Shown here in pieces: positions 18,201 to 28,006 of a stretch of 64,000 nucleotides of DNA. Within the stretch, counting starts at the first letter, position 1. Each line of letters starts with the position of its first letter. This DNA comes from Acinetobacter sp. ANC 4178 (GTDB lineage: Bacteria; Pseudomonadota; Gammaproteobacteria; Pseudomonadales; Moraxellaceae): assembly GCF_004331175.1 (NCBI RefSeq), contig NZ_SJOD01000003.1:186001-250000 (forward strand), given 5' to 3'. Below the pieces are notes generated by a model. That model saw only the letters and a list, made by a program, of their open reading frames with translations. It ran no database searches and was not told the DNA's origin. Position numbers and translations under genes: made by a program.

Positions 18201-20252
18201 ATGCATATACAATTTAATGATGTATTGCGGAACATGCAGCAACAGCTTGAGCTTCCTCAGGCTGTTGATGATCTTCTGTTGATTGAACTGGTCAATCACA
18301 TTCGACCCAGTGACAGCAAAAACCTAGACGAAATAGAACAAAAATTTCAGCAATTTACTCAAACCCTTTTACTTACGCCACATGCTGCAATTACCTTACA
18401 AAGTTTTCTTCTGCGGCTGATCAATCAATACAAACAGACCAGTTTATTTGCCGATACGGGAATTTTATCACTTGATGGTTTTTGGAATCAGTTGGCTCAA
18501 CGCGTAGGCGCACACTTCTTACCCTTAATCCATGATGGAACCCAACTGCAAGAATTGGTTCGTCGGGTGTTTCATCAGCCAAATGACCAATACTGGCTAG
18601 ATCAAATTTCTGAAAAAAATTGGCAGCAGTTATTTCAGCTCTTAAACCAAGGTCATAGCAATCAGAAAGAAAAGCTCAAAATTAAACACGAGCTGATTAA
18701 AGCGATTACTGTAATTTCATATCGAATTAGTGGCATTGGCTTATACCCTGAATTTATTAATGCTCAACCTGAACTGACTGAATATGAATCTCCGTTTTTA
18801 GAACAAAATCGTGAGATTATTGAATTTATTCAACATTATAAAAAGCTGCATCAAAATCGGGATGAATTTGCGGTCATTGCACCACCCGACGCATCACAAG
18901 CCTTGGTCATGATTGATCAATGTCGAGAAGTGGTCTTAAAAATTCGTCGTGCGACCAAAAGGATTGGGGTGAGTATTAGCCTCACTTATTTGCTCTCTTT
19001 ATTAGAGCAATGTCTTGATCGAGTCGAACTCCTTCTGCAATTGATTGTTGAAGAAGACGATGTTCGTTACCACGCCATAGGCAGTTTGCTTACCGATATA
19101 AGCCAAGCGATTTACAATGAACGCAGTGTCCGTGCATTATTGGCCAACAACAGCGAACTGATTGCCTTACAAGTCACTGAAAATGCCAGTAAAACGGGCG
19201 AGCACTATGTAAGTACCGACAAAAAAAGTTTTTGGTCCATGTACCGTTCCGCTGCTGGTGCTGGGGTGATTATTGCCATCATGGCCACCCTAAAAACTTT
19301 AGCCTCTCGTGTCGTGATGGCACCGATCATGCAGGCGTTTGTGTATAGCATGAACTATTCTTTTGGTTTCATGCTTATTCATATTGTGCATTGTACCGTT
19401 GCAACCAAACAACCCGCCATGACGGCTGCTGCCCTTGCATCAACCGTACAGCATCGTAAAGGCACTAAGACTGCGCAAATTGCTGAATTAGCCGCTTTAA
19501 TTATTAATATTATTCGCACCCAATTTATTGCAATTATTGGCAATATTTCCATAGCAATTCCAACCGCAGCATTGATTGCTTGGTTATGGCAAACTGGTTT
19601 GCATGAACCATTAATGAATCATGCTAAAGCTGCAAAGACATTACATGATTTAAATCCATTTACCTCTTTAGCAATTCCGCATGCTGCAATTGCAGGGGTT
19701 TGTCTGTTCTTATCAGGTTTAATTGCGGGATATTTCGATAATATGGCGGTTTACCGAAAAGTAGGCCCCAGACTTAAAGCACATCAGCAATTGAAACTGT
19801 ATATTGGGCAAGAACGTTTAAATAAGTTTGCAGAATATGTAGAGCGAAATTTAGGTGCGCTCGCGGGTAATTTTATTTTTGGGATCATGCTCGGCAGCAT
19901 GGGCACTCTAGGTTTTATTTTAGGTCTTCCCTTAGATATCCGACATATTGCCTTTGCATCCGCCAATTTTATACAAGGTCTCATGAATATTAATGATAGC
20001 CCTGATATTGGCCTAATTATTGTATCTTTTTTAGGTGTGCTTTTAATTGGTTTAACCAACTTATTTGTGAGTTTCACCCTTACAATTATTGTGGCTTTGA
20101 GAGCACGTCGCGTTCGTTTTGAACAATGGAAACCATTAGCAAAATTAGTATTAACCCACTTTTTAACGCGTCCAAGTGACTTCTTTTGGCCACCAAAATC
20201 GCCTTTAGTTGTTGAAGAAACTACAAATACTCACAAAACTTTAAGTAAATGA
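18201..20252 (+). CDS. Membrane protein of the so-called site-specific recombinase (Gcr/SpecificRecomb) family
   Basis: A 683-residue protein of the family named site-specific recombinase in databases. Residues 1-330 are soluble and helical. From about residue 345 there are several hydrophobic segments (AAGAGVIIAIMATLKTLA, FGFMLIHIVHCTVATKQPAMTAAALA, FIAIIGNISIAIPTAALIAWLW, AIAGVCLFLSGLIAGYFDNMAVY, GFILGLPLDIRHIAFASANFIQG, VSFLGVLLIGLTNLFVSFTLTIIVAL). No tyrosine- or serine-recombinase catalytic set is visible, so it is probably an integral membrane protein of unknown job. ATG 18201 fits better than TTG 18195. It follows ispB by 21 bases, so co-transcription is likely. Confidence 0.75.
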   Translation: MHIQFNDVLRNMQQQLELPQAVDDLLLIELVNHIRPSDSKNLDEIEQKFQQFTQTLLLTPHAAITLQSFLLRLINQYKQTSLFADTGILSLDGFWNQLAQRVGAHFLPLIHDGTQLQELVRRVFHQPNDQYWLDQISEKNWQQLFQLLNQGHSNQKEKLKIKHELIKAITVISYRISGIGLYPEFINAQPELTEYESPFLEQNREIIEFIQHYKKLHQNRDEFAVIAPPDASQALVMIDQCREVVLKIRRATKRIGVSISLTYLLSLLEQCLDRVELLLQLIVEEDDVRYHAIGSLLTDISQAIYNERSVRALLANNSELIALQVTENASKTGEHYVSTDKKSFWSMYRSAAGAGVIIAIMATLKTLASRVVMAPIMQAFVYSMNYSFGFMLIHIVHCTVATKQPAMTAAALASTVQHRKGTKTAQIAELAALIINIIRTQFIAIIGNISIAIPTAALIAWLWQTGLHEPLMNHAKAAKTLHDLNPFTSLAIPHAAIAGVCLFLSGLIAGYFDNMAVYRKVGPRLKAHQQLKLYIGQERLNKFAEYVERNLGALAGNFIFGIMLGSMGTLGFILGLPLDIRHIAFASANFIQGLMNINDSPDIGLIIVSFLGVLLIGLTNLFVSFTLTIIVALRARRVRFEQWKPLAKLVLTHFLTRPSDFFWPPKSPLVVEETTNTHKTLSK

Positions 20253-20304
20253 TTTGTTATATTTCCACATTACTATAGAGAAATTTAACCGAGTTCACAC
20301 AGAC

Positions 20305-20335
20305 TTGAAAAAAAGTGTACTGACTAGTACACTTT
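20305..20335 (+). promoter_or_regulatory. Sigma-70 promoter covered by a 24-bp palindrome, upstream of PAP2-adeIJK
   Basis: TTGAAA at 20305-20310 and TACACT at 20328-20333 are 17 bases apart, a good -35/-10 pair. Ten-base arms AAAGTGTACT and AGTACACTTT, separated by GACT, occupy 20312-20335 and so cover the spacer and the -10. This is the classic position for a TetR-type repressor site; AdeN represses adeIJK in A. baumannii, so an AdeN-like protein is the natural candidate. Only three T follow the palindrome, which argues against a terminator for the upstream gene. Confidence 0.7.
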
Positions 20336-20388
20336 GACCCAGATATTAACTGGGGGGAGGTCCGGTTAAACGAACAAGAGGTTAATGC

Positions 20389-20994
20389 ATGCCGTACTTG
20401 TTGCTTATTATTGGTTGTTTTTTGTTATTTTTCAGTGTTTTGATTTTAAACACTCCCACTCTGCTTTCATTCGATTTGGCTATTGTCGAATGGGCAAGTC
20501 ATCATCGTACTGAAAATTTGAATCAAATAACAACGCTACTATCAGCAATTGGGGGCATGCCAGCTGTACTTTTTTTTACCACTTTATGGAGTTTCTACCT
20601 AACTTGGTATAAAAAATACACATACATATTACTGATTTGTTTAGGACTAATTGGAAGCGGAGCCTTTGCTTGGCTACTTAAATACTGGATTGCAAGACCA
20701 CGCCCACCTGAAATCTTTCATTTGGTTCAGAGTTATGGTGCTTCTTTTCCAAGTGCGCATAGTGTTTATGCTGCTGCATTAAGTGGTCTGGTTATTTATT
20801 TATACCGTGGACACTCCAAATACTCATATATTTGTTGTTTTGCAGTTATATGGTTCATTTTAATGGGGTGCTCAAGAGTGTATTTGGGTGTACATTTTCC
20901 TTCTGATGTTCTTGCAGGTTGGGGCATAAGTTTTATTTGGATTACCCTGCTATATATAGTGTTACAACACACTATGAAGCAAAAAATAATTTAA
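20389..20994 (+). CDS. PAP2-family membrane phosphatase
   Basis: A 201-residue lipid phosphatase of the PAP2 superfamily with about six membrane segments. The three active-site motifs are complete: K-(6)-RP in KYWIARPRPPE, PSAHS, and SRVYLGVHFPSDVLAGW. Likely substrates are phosphatidate, phosphatidylglycerol phosphate or undecaprenyl diphosphate; the sequence does not decide. GAGG stands before the ATG. It lies 32 bases before adeI and behind a shared operator-covered promoter, so it appears to be the first gene of the efflux operon. Confidence 0.92.
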   Translation: MPYLLLIIGCFLLFFSVLILNTPTLLSFDLAIVEWASHHRTENLNQITTLLSAIGGMPAVLFFTTLWSFYLTWYKKYTYILLICLGLIGSGAFAWLLKYWIARPRPPEIFHLVQSYGASFPSAHSVYAAALSGLVIYLYRGHSKYSYICCFAVIWFILMGCSRVYLGVHFPSDVLAGWGISFIWITLLYIVLQHTMKQKII

Positions 20995-21026
20995 TTTTTA
21001 GATAATAATCTAACCGAGGTGGAACA

Positions 21027-22283
21027 ATGATGTCTGCAAAGCTTTGGGCTCCAGCCCTCACCGCTTGCGCATTAGCAACAAGTATTGCACTTGTTGGTTG
21101 TAGCAAAGATCAAAAAGATGCGCAGCAGGCTGGTGCATCTCAACAAATGCCACCAACAGAAGTTGGTATTATTGTTGCGCAACCGCAAAGCGTAGAACAA
21201 TCTGTAGAGTTATCTGGCAGAACCACAGCATTTGAAGTATCAGAAGTTCGCCCGCAAACCAGTGGTATTATTCTGAAACGCTTATTTGCAGAAGGGAGCT
21301 ATGTCCGTGAAGGTCAAGCACTTTACGAGCTAGACTCTCGTACCAACCGAGCTACACTTGATAATGCAAAAGCTGCCCTCTTACAACAAGAAGCCAACTT
21401 AAGCTCGCTGAAAACAAAACTCAATCGCTATCAACAACTAGTTTCAAGCAATGCTGTTTCGAAGCAAGAATATGATGATTTAGTCGGTCAAGTGAGAGTG
21501 GCTGATGCTCAAGTTGCCGCTGCACGAGCACAAGTCAAAAATGCTGAAGTGGACTTAGGTTATTCAACCATTCGCTCTCCTATTTCTGGACAAACTAACC
21601 GTTCAACAGTAACGGCGGGTGCATTGGTTACAGCAAATCAAGTCGATCCATTGGTGACCATTCAACGTTTAGATCCAATTTATGTGGATATTAACCAATC
21701 GAGCACCGAATTATTGCGTCTACGCCAGCAACTCAGCAAAGGCAGTTTGGACAGCAGTAATAACACACGCGTAAAACTTAAATTGGAAGATGGTAGCTAC
21801 TACCCAATTGAAGGTCGTTTAGCATTCTCAGATGCCAGTGTAAATACAGAAACAGGAACAGTCACGATTCGTGCGGTATTCCCAAATCCAAATCACTTGC
21901 TATTACCTGGTATGTTTGCCAATGCGCAAATTGTACAAGGTGTGATTCCTAATGCAATTTTAGTCCCTCAAGCAGCAATTACGCGTACACCAACAGGTCA
22001 AGCGATGGCAATGATTGTGGATGCAAAAGGCGCAATTGAGTCACGTCCTGTAACCACTGTGGGTGTTCAAGGTCAGGATTGGATTGTGACTGAAGGCATT
22101 AAAACAGGTGAAAAAATTGTGGTGGATGGTGTTGCGAAAGTAAAACCAGGACAATCCGTTTCTGCGAAACCATATCAACCTCAAACTGAGGCACCAAAAG
22201 CATCTGCACCAGCATCTGCTGAAAAACCGCAAGCGAAACAAGCAGAATCAAACACTGAACAAAAAGCTACTTCACACGCATAA
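21027..22283 (+). CDS. adeI: RND efflux periplasmic adaptor AdeI
   Basis: A 418-residue membrane fusion protein linking the AdeJ pump to the AdeK channel. The signal peptide ends in a lipobox (ALVGCSKD), so it is anchored in the inner membrane. The lipoyl/hairpin part (VRPQTSGIILKRLFAEGSYVREGQALYELD, then a coiled coil to about residue 170) and the beta-barrel (DASVNTETGTVTIRAVFPNPNHLLLPGMFANAQ) are intact. The sequence is recognisably AdeI of A. baumannii with scattered changes. The C-terminal tail is A/K/P/Q-rich. AdeIJK is an intrinsic multidrug pump of the genus. Confidence 0.96.
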   Translation: MMSAKLWAPALTACALATSIALVGCSKDQKDAQQAGASQQMPPTEVGIIVAQPQSVEQSVELSGRTTAFEVSEVRPQTSGIILKRLFAEGSYVREGQALYELDSRTNRATLDNAKAALLQQEANLSSLKTKLNRYQQLVSSNAVSKQEYDDLVGQVRVADAQVAAARAQVKNAEVDLGYSTIRSPISGQTNRSTVTAGALVTANQVDPLVTIQRLDPIYVDINQSSTELLRLRQQLSKGSLDSSNNTRVKLKLEDGSYYPIEGRLAFSDASVNTETGTVTIRAVFPNPNHLLLPGMFANAQIVQGVIPNAILVPQAAITRTPTGQAMAMIVDAKGAIESRPVTTVGVQGQDWIVTEGIKTGEKIVVDGVAKVKPGQSVSAKPYQPQTEAPKASAPASAEKPQAKQAESNTEQKATSHA

Positions 22284-22295
22284 GGGGTAGACTGA

Positions 22296-25200
22296 ATGGC
22301 TCAATTTTTTATTCATCGCCCCATTTTTGCGTGGGTGATTGCACTGGTCATTATGCTGGCGGGTATTCTAACCCTCACCAAAATGCCCGTTGCCCAATAT
22401 CCGACGATTGCACCGCCAACGGTGACAATTGCTGCGACTTATCCTGGTGCATCTGCACAAACTGTAGAAAACACAGTCACTCAAATCATTGAACAACAAA
22501 TGAATGGTTTGGATGGTTTACGTTATATTTCATCTAACAGTGCGGGTAATGGTCAGGCATCCATCAACTTGAACTTTGAGCAAGGGATTGACCCTGATAT
22601 TGCGCAAGTTCAAGTACAGAACAAACTACAATCGGCAACAGCGCTTTTACCTGAAGATGTACAACGTCAAGGGGTTAAAGTCACCAAGTCGGGCGCGAGT
22701 TTTATGCAGGTTCTTGCATTTTACTCTCCTGATGGAAGCTTATCTGCTGCCGACATTAAAGACTATGTGAATTCAAACATTTCAGAACCGTTAAGTCGTG
22801 TTGCTGGTGTGGGCGAAGTGCAAGTTTTTGGTGGTTCATACGCCATGCGTATTTGGCTTGATCCTGCCAAAATGACCAGCTTACAAGTCACACCAAGTGA
22901 TGTTTCCGCTGCGATTAATGCCCAAAACTCTCAAGTAGCGGTTGGTCAGTTAGGCGGTGCACCAGCGGTACAAGGTCAAGTGCTGAACGCAACGGTAAAT
23001 GCTCAAAGTATGTTGCAAACACCTGAGCAGTTTAGAAATATCTTTCTGAAAAATACAACTTCAGGTGCCCAAGTTCGCTTAGGTGATGTTGCACGTGTTG
23101 AACTCGGTTCAGATAACTATCAATTTGACTCTAAATTTAATGGTAAAGCTGCTGGCGGTGTTGCGATTAAACTGGCAACAGGTGCCAACGCACTCGATAC
23201 TGCCGCGGCTGTTGAAAAACGCTTAAGTGAACTTCGTCAAAACTACCCAGAGGGTTTAAAAGATCAACTGGCTTATGACACCACACCATTTATTAAGCTT
23301 TCAATTGAAAGTGTAGTACATACTTTAATTGAAGCCGTATTCTTGGTATTCATTGTGATGTTCCTGTTCTTACAGAACTGGCGCGCAACGATTATTCCGA
23401 CACTTGCCGTACCTGTTGTTGTATTAGGTACATTCGCAGTCATTAACATTTTTGGCTTCTCAATCAACACGCTCACCATGTTTGCAATGGTACTTGCCAT
23501 TGGTCTTCTGGTAGATGATGCGATTGTTGTCGTCGAGAACGTTGAACGTGTAATGCAAGAGGAACACCTCGATCCAGTGGTTGCTACTGAAAAGTCAATG
23601 CAACAGATTTCTGGTGCTTTGGTGGGTATTACCAGTGTGTTAACTGCGGTATTCGTTCCAATGGCATTCTTTGGCGGGACGACTGGGGTTATTTATCGTC
23701 AGTTCTCGATTACCCTTGTTACCGCAATGATTTTGTCACTGATTGTGGCATTAACCTTTACACCTGCCCTGTGCGCAACCCTGTTAAAACAACACGATCC
23801 GAATGCAGCAGAAAGTAACAATATTTTTGCGCGTTTCTTCCGTTGGTTTAACAACAGCTTCGAAAAAGTTGCCCTGAAGTACCAAGGTGGTGTCAACCGT
23901 ATGACCCATCATAAAGTCTTCTCAGGTCTTGTTTATGTATTGGTGATTGCAGGTTTAGTGGGTCTGTACAAAGTCTTACCATCTTCGTTCTTACCGAATG
24001 AAGACCAAGGCGTCGTTATGACGCTAGTTCAGCTTCCACCAAGTGCAAGCCTTGAACGTACCGACAAAGTCATCACCAGCATGACAGACTACTTCTTGAA
24101 TAAAGAAAAAGAAAATGTAGCTTCGATCTTTACCGTTTCTGGTTTCTCATTCACAGGGGTAGGTCAAAACGCAGGTCTTGCCTTTATTAAGCTAAAAGAC
24201 TGGGACGAACGTACTACTCCAGAATCTCAGATTGGTGCAATTATTCAACGCGGTATGTCATTGAATATGATCAAAGATGCCTCTTACATCATGCCATTGC
24301 AATTACCAGCAATGCCTGAATTAGGTGTAGCATCAGGTTTTGATCTTCAATTGAAAGATGCAAGTGGTCAGGGACATGACAAGCTAATTGCTGCACGTAA
24401 TGCAATTTTAGGTATGGCTGCACAAGATAAGCGTCTTGCAGGCGTCCGTCCAAATGGTCAAGAAGATACCCCTCAATACCAAATTACAATTGACCAAGCG
24501 CAAGCTGGTGCAATGGGTGTCAGCATCGCAGATATTAATAGCACTATGGGCATGGCTTGGGGCGGTTCATATATTAATGACTTCGTAGACCGTGGTCGTG
24601 TGAAAAAAGTCTATGTTCAAGGTGAAGCAAGTACACGTATGATGCCTGAAGACTTGAACAAATGGTATGTGCGTAATAACGCAGGCACGATGGTTCCGTT
24701 CTCAGCATTTGCAACAGGAAAATGGACTTATGGTTCACCACGTTTAGAGCGTTATAACGGCGTATCTTCCGTGAACATTCAAGGTACTCCAGCACCAGGC
24801 GTAAGTTCAGGTGATGCGATGATTGCAATGGAAGAAATCATTGCCAAGTTACCGTCTATGGGCTTACAAGGTTTCGACTATGAGTGGACAGGCTTATCTT
24901 TAGAAGAACGTGATTCAGGTAGCCAAACAGGTCCTTTACTGGTTCTTTCGATGCTCATCGTCTTCTTATGTCTTGCCGCATTATATGAAAGCTGGTCTAT
25001 CCCTGTTTCAGTATTACTGGTTGTACCTCTAGGTATTATCGGTGCATTTACTTTGACATGGTTAGGTATGATCATTAAAGGCGATCCAAATCTGTCGTTT
25101 AACATCTACTTCCAAGTCGCAATTGTTGCCGTAATTGGTCTTTCCGCAAAAAATGCCATCTTGATTGTAGAATTTGCGAAAGAATTGCAGGAAAAAGGCG

Positions 25201-25472
25201 AAGATCTATTTGACGCAACCTTACATGCTGCAAAAATGCGTTTACGCCCAATTATCATGACTACGCTTGCCTTTGGTTTTGGTGTACTTCCGCTTGCACT
25301 TTCTACAGGTGCGGGTGCAGGAAGTCAGCACTCTGTCGGCTTTGGTGTACTTGGTGGTGTAATTAGTTCTACACTTTTGGGTATTTTCTTTATTCCAGTA
25401 TTCTTCGTTTGGATTCGTAGTATCTTTAAATACAAACCTAAGAAACAAAACAATCAGGAGCAAACATCGTGA
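22296..25472 (+). CDS. adeJ: RND efflux pump AdeJ
   Basis: A 1058-residue HAE1-family inner-membrane proton/drug antiporter. Twelve membrane helices with two large periplasmic loops are apparent. The proton-relay aspartates are in [18 protein letters not shown] (helix 4) and the lysine lies in [17 protein letters not shown] (helix 10). [19 protein letters not shown] starts the protein, and [18 protein letters not shown] is the last helix. It is 12 bases after adeI and overlaps adeK. Substrates in A. baumannii include beta-lactams, fluoroquinolones, tetracyclines and chloramphenicol. Confidence 0.97.
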   Translation: MAQFFIHRPIFAWVIALVIMLAGILTLTKMPVAQYPTIAPPTVTIAATYPGASAQTVENTVTQIIEQQMNGLDGLRYISSNSAGNGQASINLNFEQGIDPDIAQVQVQNKLQSATALLPEDVQRQGVKVTKSGASFMQVLAFYSPDGSLSAADIKDYVNSNISEPLSRVAGVGEVQVFGGSYAMRIWLDPAKMTSLQVTPSDVSAAINAQNSQVAVGQLGGAPAVQGQVLNATVNAQSMLQTPEQFRNIFLKNTTSGAQVRLGDVARVELGSDNYQFDSKFNGKAAGGVAIKLATGANALDTAAAVEKRLSELRQNYPEGLKDQLAYDTTPFIKLSIESVVHTLIEAVFLVFIVMFLFLQNWRATIIPTLAVPVVVLGTFAVINIFGFSINTLTMFAMVLAIGLLVDDAIVVVENVERVMQEEHLDPVVATEKSMQQISGALVGITSVLTAVFVPMAFFGGTTGVIYRQFSITLVTAMILSLIVALTFTPALCATLLKQHDPNAAESNNIFARFFRWFNNSFEKVALKYQGGVNRMTHHKVFSGLVYVLVIAGLVGLYKVLPSSFLPNEDQGVVMTLVQLPPSASLERTDKVITSMTDYFLNKEKENVASIFTVSGFSFTGVGQNAGLAFIKLKDWDERTTPESQIGAIIQRGMSLNMIKDASYIMPLQLPAMPELGVASGFDLQLKDASGQGHDKLIAARNAILGMAAQDKRLAGVRPNGQEDTPQYQITIDQAQAGAMGVSIADINSTMGMAWGGSYINDFVDRGRVKKVYVQGEASTRMMPEDLNKWYVRNNAGTMVPFSAFATGKWTYGSPRLERYNGVSSVNIQGTPAPGVSSGDAMIAMEEIIAKLPSMGLQGFDYEWTGLSLEERDSGSQTGPLLVLSMLIVFLCLAALYESWSIPVSVLLVVPLGIIGAFTLTWLGMIIKGDPNLSFNIYFQVAIVAVIGLSAKNAILIVEFAKELQEKGEDLFDATLHAAKMRLRPIIMTTLAFGFGVLPLALSTGAGAGSQHSVGFGVLGGVISSTLLGIFFIPVFFVWIRSIFKYKPKKQNNQEQTS

Positions 25473-26929
25473 TGCCAAAAGTATGGTCTATTTCAGGTCG
25501 TAGCATTGCGGTATCAGCACTTGCGCTTGCTTTGACAGCATGTCAAAGCATGCGTGGTCCAGAACCCGTCGCTCAAGCGAATATTCCACAAGGTTACACA
25601 GCGAGTGCTTCTGGTACTTCAGTTGCTGAACAAGGGTATAAAGACTTTTTTGCTGATCCGCGTCTCGTACAAGTGATTGACATGGCTTTAGCCAATAACC
25701 GAGACTTACGTACAGCAACGTTGAACATCCAACGTGCGCAGCAAGCGTATCAAATTAGCGAAAACAACCAACTGCCAACCATTGGCGCAAGTGGTAGTGT
25801 GCTTCGTCAAGATACCCTGAGCAGCAACAAACCAATGACAACTTATAATGTTGGTCTCGGTGTGACTGCTTATGAGTTAGATTTTTGGGGTCGTGTTCGT
25901 AGCCTAAAAGACAATGCTTTAGATAGCTATTTGGCCACCCAAAGTGCGCGTGATGCAACGCAAATTTCATTGATTGGTCAGGTTGCACAAGCATGGCTGA
26001 GCTATTCGTTTGCCAATGCCAACTTAAAACTGGCAGATCAAACCTTAAAAGCACAGCTTGAATCGTACAACTTGAACAAAAAGCGTTTTGATGTCGGCAT
26101 CGATAGCGAAGTTCCTGTACGTCAAGCACAAATTTCGGTTGAAACTGCACGTAACGATGTTGCTAACTACAAAACTCAAGTTGCACAGGCACAGAATCTG
26201 TTGAACCTGTTGGTGGGTCAAGCTGTTCCTGAAAACTTATTGGCTTCACAACCTGTTAAACGCATTACCCAAAGTACGGCGTTGACAGCGGGCTTGCCAA
26301 GCGACTTGTTAAATAACCGTCCAGATGTCCGTGCTGCGGAATACCAATTGTCTGCTGCGGGCGCCAACATTGGCGCGGCAAAAGCAAAGTTGTATCCAAC
26401 CATCAGCTTAACGGGCTCAGCAGGTTATGCATCAACAGATTTAAGCGACTTATTTAAATCTGGCGCTTTTGTCTGGTCACTCGGCCCAAGCTTGGATATT
26501 CCAATCTTTGACTGGGGTACACGTCGTGCCAATGTGAAGATTTCAGAAACTGACCAAAAAATTGCATTGTCAGACTATGAAAAGACGATCCAAACTGCAT
26601 TCCGTGAAGTGAATGATGCTTTGGCTGTACGTGAAAATATTGGTGACCGTTTGGCTGCGCAACGTCGTCTGGTAGATGCAACCAATACCACCTATAAACT
26701 TTCAACTGCTCGCTTCCGTGCAGGTATCGATAACTACCTGACTGTACTTGATGCACAGCGTACATCGTACTCAGCGGAACAAGGGTTGTTATTGCTTGAA
26801 CAAGCAAACTTAAACAACCAAGTTGAAGTGTATAAAACCCTCGGTGGCGGCGTAAAAGCCAATACGTCTGATCAAGTGGTGAAACAACCTTCATCTTCAG
26901 ATGTGAAATACAACAAAACAGCAAACTAA
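25472..26929 (+). CDS. adeK: Outer-membrane efflux channel AdeK
   Basis: A 485-residue TolC/OprM-type lipoprotein channel. The signal peptide ends in ALTACQSM, with Cys as the lipidation site. Two outer-membrane efflux repeats follow (about residues 65-270 and 285-470), with GVTAYELDFWGRVRSLKD and FIFDWGTRR-like segments typical of OprM; the second here is LDIPIFDWGTRRANVKISE. ATG 25472 matches the known AdeK N-terminus (residue 1 then PKVWSISG) and shares one base with the adeJ stop TGA; GTG 25469 is an alternative. AGGAG is upstream. Confidence 0.96.
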   Translation: MPKVWSISGRSIAVSALALALTACQSMRGPEPVAQANIPQGYTASASGTSVAEQGYKDFFADPRLVQVIDMALANNRDLRTATLNIQRAQQAYQISENNQLPTIGASGSVLRQDTLSSNKPMTTYNVGLGVTAYELDFWGRVRSLKDNALDSYLATQSARDATQISLIGQVAQAWLSYSFANANLKLADQTLKAQLESYNLNKKRFDVGIDSEVPVRQAQISVETARNDVANYKTQVAQAQNLLNLLVGQAVPENLLASQPVKRITQSTALTAGLPSDLLNNRPDVRAAEYQLSAAGANIGAAKAKLYPTISLTGSAGYASTDLSDLFKSGAFVWSLGPSLDIPIFDWGTRRANVKISETDQKIALSDYEKTIQTAFREVNDALAVRENIGDRLAAQRRLVDATNTTYKLSTARFRAGIDNYLTVLDAQRTSYSAEQGLLLLEQANLNNQVEVYKTLGGGVKANTSDQVVKQPSSSDVKYNKTAN

Positions 26930-26942
26930 GGTTTACGCTATG

Positions 26943-26970
26943 AAAAGCTCACTTCGGTGGGCTTTTTTAT
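26943..26970 (+). terminator. Rho-independent terminator after adeK
   Basis: The stem AAAAGCTCAC / GTGGGCTTTT (one G-T pair) closes on a stable TTCG tetraloop and is followed by T residues. Confidence 0.93.
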
Positions 26971-27040
26971 TGCTTTTTTCTTGCATTTTTCCTATCTTCA
27001 AGATTCCATTTAAATTCAAACGATTGGTTTTATTATCCTT

Positions 27041-27388
27041 ATGCTATTAAGTAATCTTGAAACTGTTCCAGCACATCACATTCGCCAACAACTTGATGTT
27101 GTATATGGCAGCACGGTACGCAGCAAACATGTGGGACGTGATTTAATGGCGGGGTTAAAAAATATTGTGGGGGGAGAACTGACCGCTTATACCGAATTAT
27201 TAGAAGAATCACGCCAAGAAGCCATGAATCGTATGATTGAAAAAGCACATGCCTTAGGTGCGAATGCGGTGGTTGGTATTCGCTTTTCGACCTCCAATAT
27301 TGCGCAAGGTGCATCAGAACTGTTTGTCTATGGCACCGCAGTGATTGTTGAACCCATCCAACGTATTCCAGACCCATTTTCAGCATAA
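27041..27388 (+). CDS. YbjQ/UPF0145 family protein
   Basis: A 115-residue protein of the YbjQ family (putative heavy-metal-binding fold, forming rings in known structures). It shows the family pattern VYGSTVRSKHVGRDLMAGLKNIVGGELTAYTELLEESRQEAMNRMIEKAHALGANAVVGIRFSTS. No signal peptide or membrane segment, so cytosolic. It is nine bases before a second, membrane-anchored member of the same family. Biological role unknown. Confidence 0.9.
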   Translation: MLLSNLETVPAHHIRQQLDVVYGSTVRSKHVGRDLMAGLKNIVGGELTAYTELLEESRQEAMNRMIEKAHALGANAVVGIRFSTSNIAQGASELFVYGTAVIVEPIQRIPDPFSA

Positions 27389-27397
27389 GGCAATATT

Positions 27398-27835
27398 ATG
27401 GAGGGTTTAATTTTTCAACTAATTGTCTTTGCGGTTCTATTTGCTGTGGGCTGGGGCTTTGGACGACATAATGAACGTCAGCATCTCTTACAATTGGTGC
27501 AACAAGAACAACGTCTAGCGTATATTACTTTAGACAGCAGTCGCTTTAAGCAAAATACCGCGGCAGGCTACATGGTCAGTAGTAATGTGGTCATCTCACA
27601 TGACTATTTCAAATATATTATTGCCAATATTCAAAATTTCTTTGGTGGTCGGCTCACCAGTTATGAAAGCGTGGTTGATCGCGCACGTCGTGAAGCCATC
27701 GTCCGCTTAAAACAAGAAGCAGAAAAAATGGGCGCAACTCAAATACAGGGGCTGCGACTCAGCACTACGGAAATGGGGTTGCAAGGCGGCATGGTCGAAG
27801 TATTCGCCTATGGTACAGCCATTTTAAAACCATAA
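27398..27835 (+). CDS. Membrane-anchored YbjQ-like protein
   Basis: A 145-residue relative of the preceding gene. An N-terminal membrane helix (LIFQLIVFAVLFAVGWGFG, about residues 3-21) is followed by a short helical linker and the YbjQ-type domain (about residues 45-145: VVISHDYFKYIIANIQNFFGGRLTSYESVVDRARREAIVRLKQEAEKMGATQIQGLRLST). Ring-forming residues are conserved only loosely. The gene pair suggests that the soluble protein docks on this anchored one; that is inference. Confidence 0.85.
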   Translation: MEGLIFQLIVFAVLFAVGWGFGRHNERQHLLQLVQQEQRLAYITLDSSRFKQNTAAGYMVSSNVVISHDYFKYIIANIQNFFGGRLTSYESVVDRARREAIVRLKQEAEKMGATQIQGLRLSTTEMGLQGGMVEVFAYGTAILKP

Positions 27836-28006
27836 ATCATCTTCTGCATTCACCAAATTCAAACAGCATGAGCTATTCTAAATAGTTCGTGCTCTATCAC
27901 CGACTATTGTGCATTTGGCATGATAGATTACTCGCTAGCGTATAACGCTCTACACTGAACAAAAATAAAAATGGATATCACTTACCCTACAAATAGGTCA
28001 CAGATA

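Noticed and set aside
18201-20252. Mobile-element recombinase
   Set aside because: Despite the family name, it is a multi-helix membrane protein without catalytic recombinase residues or flanking repeats.
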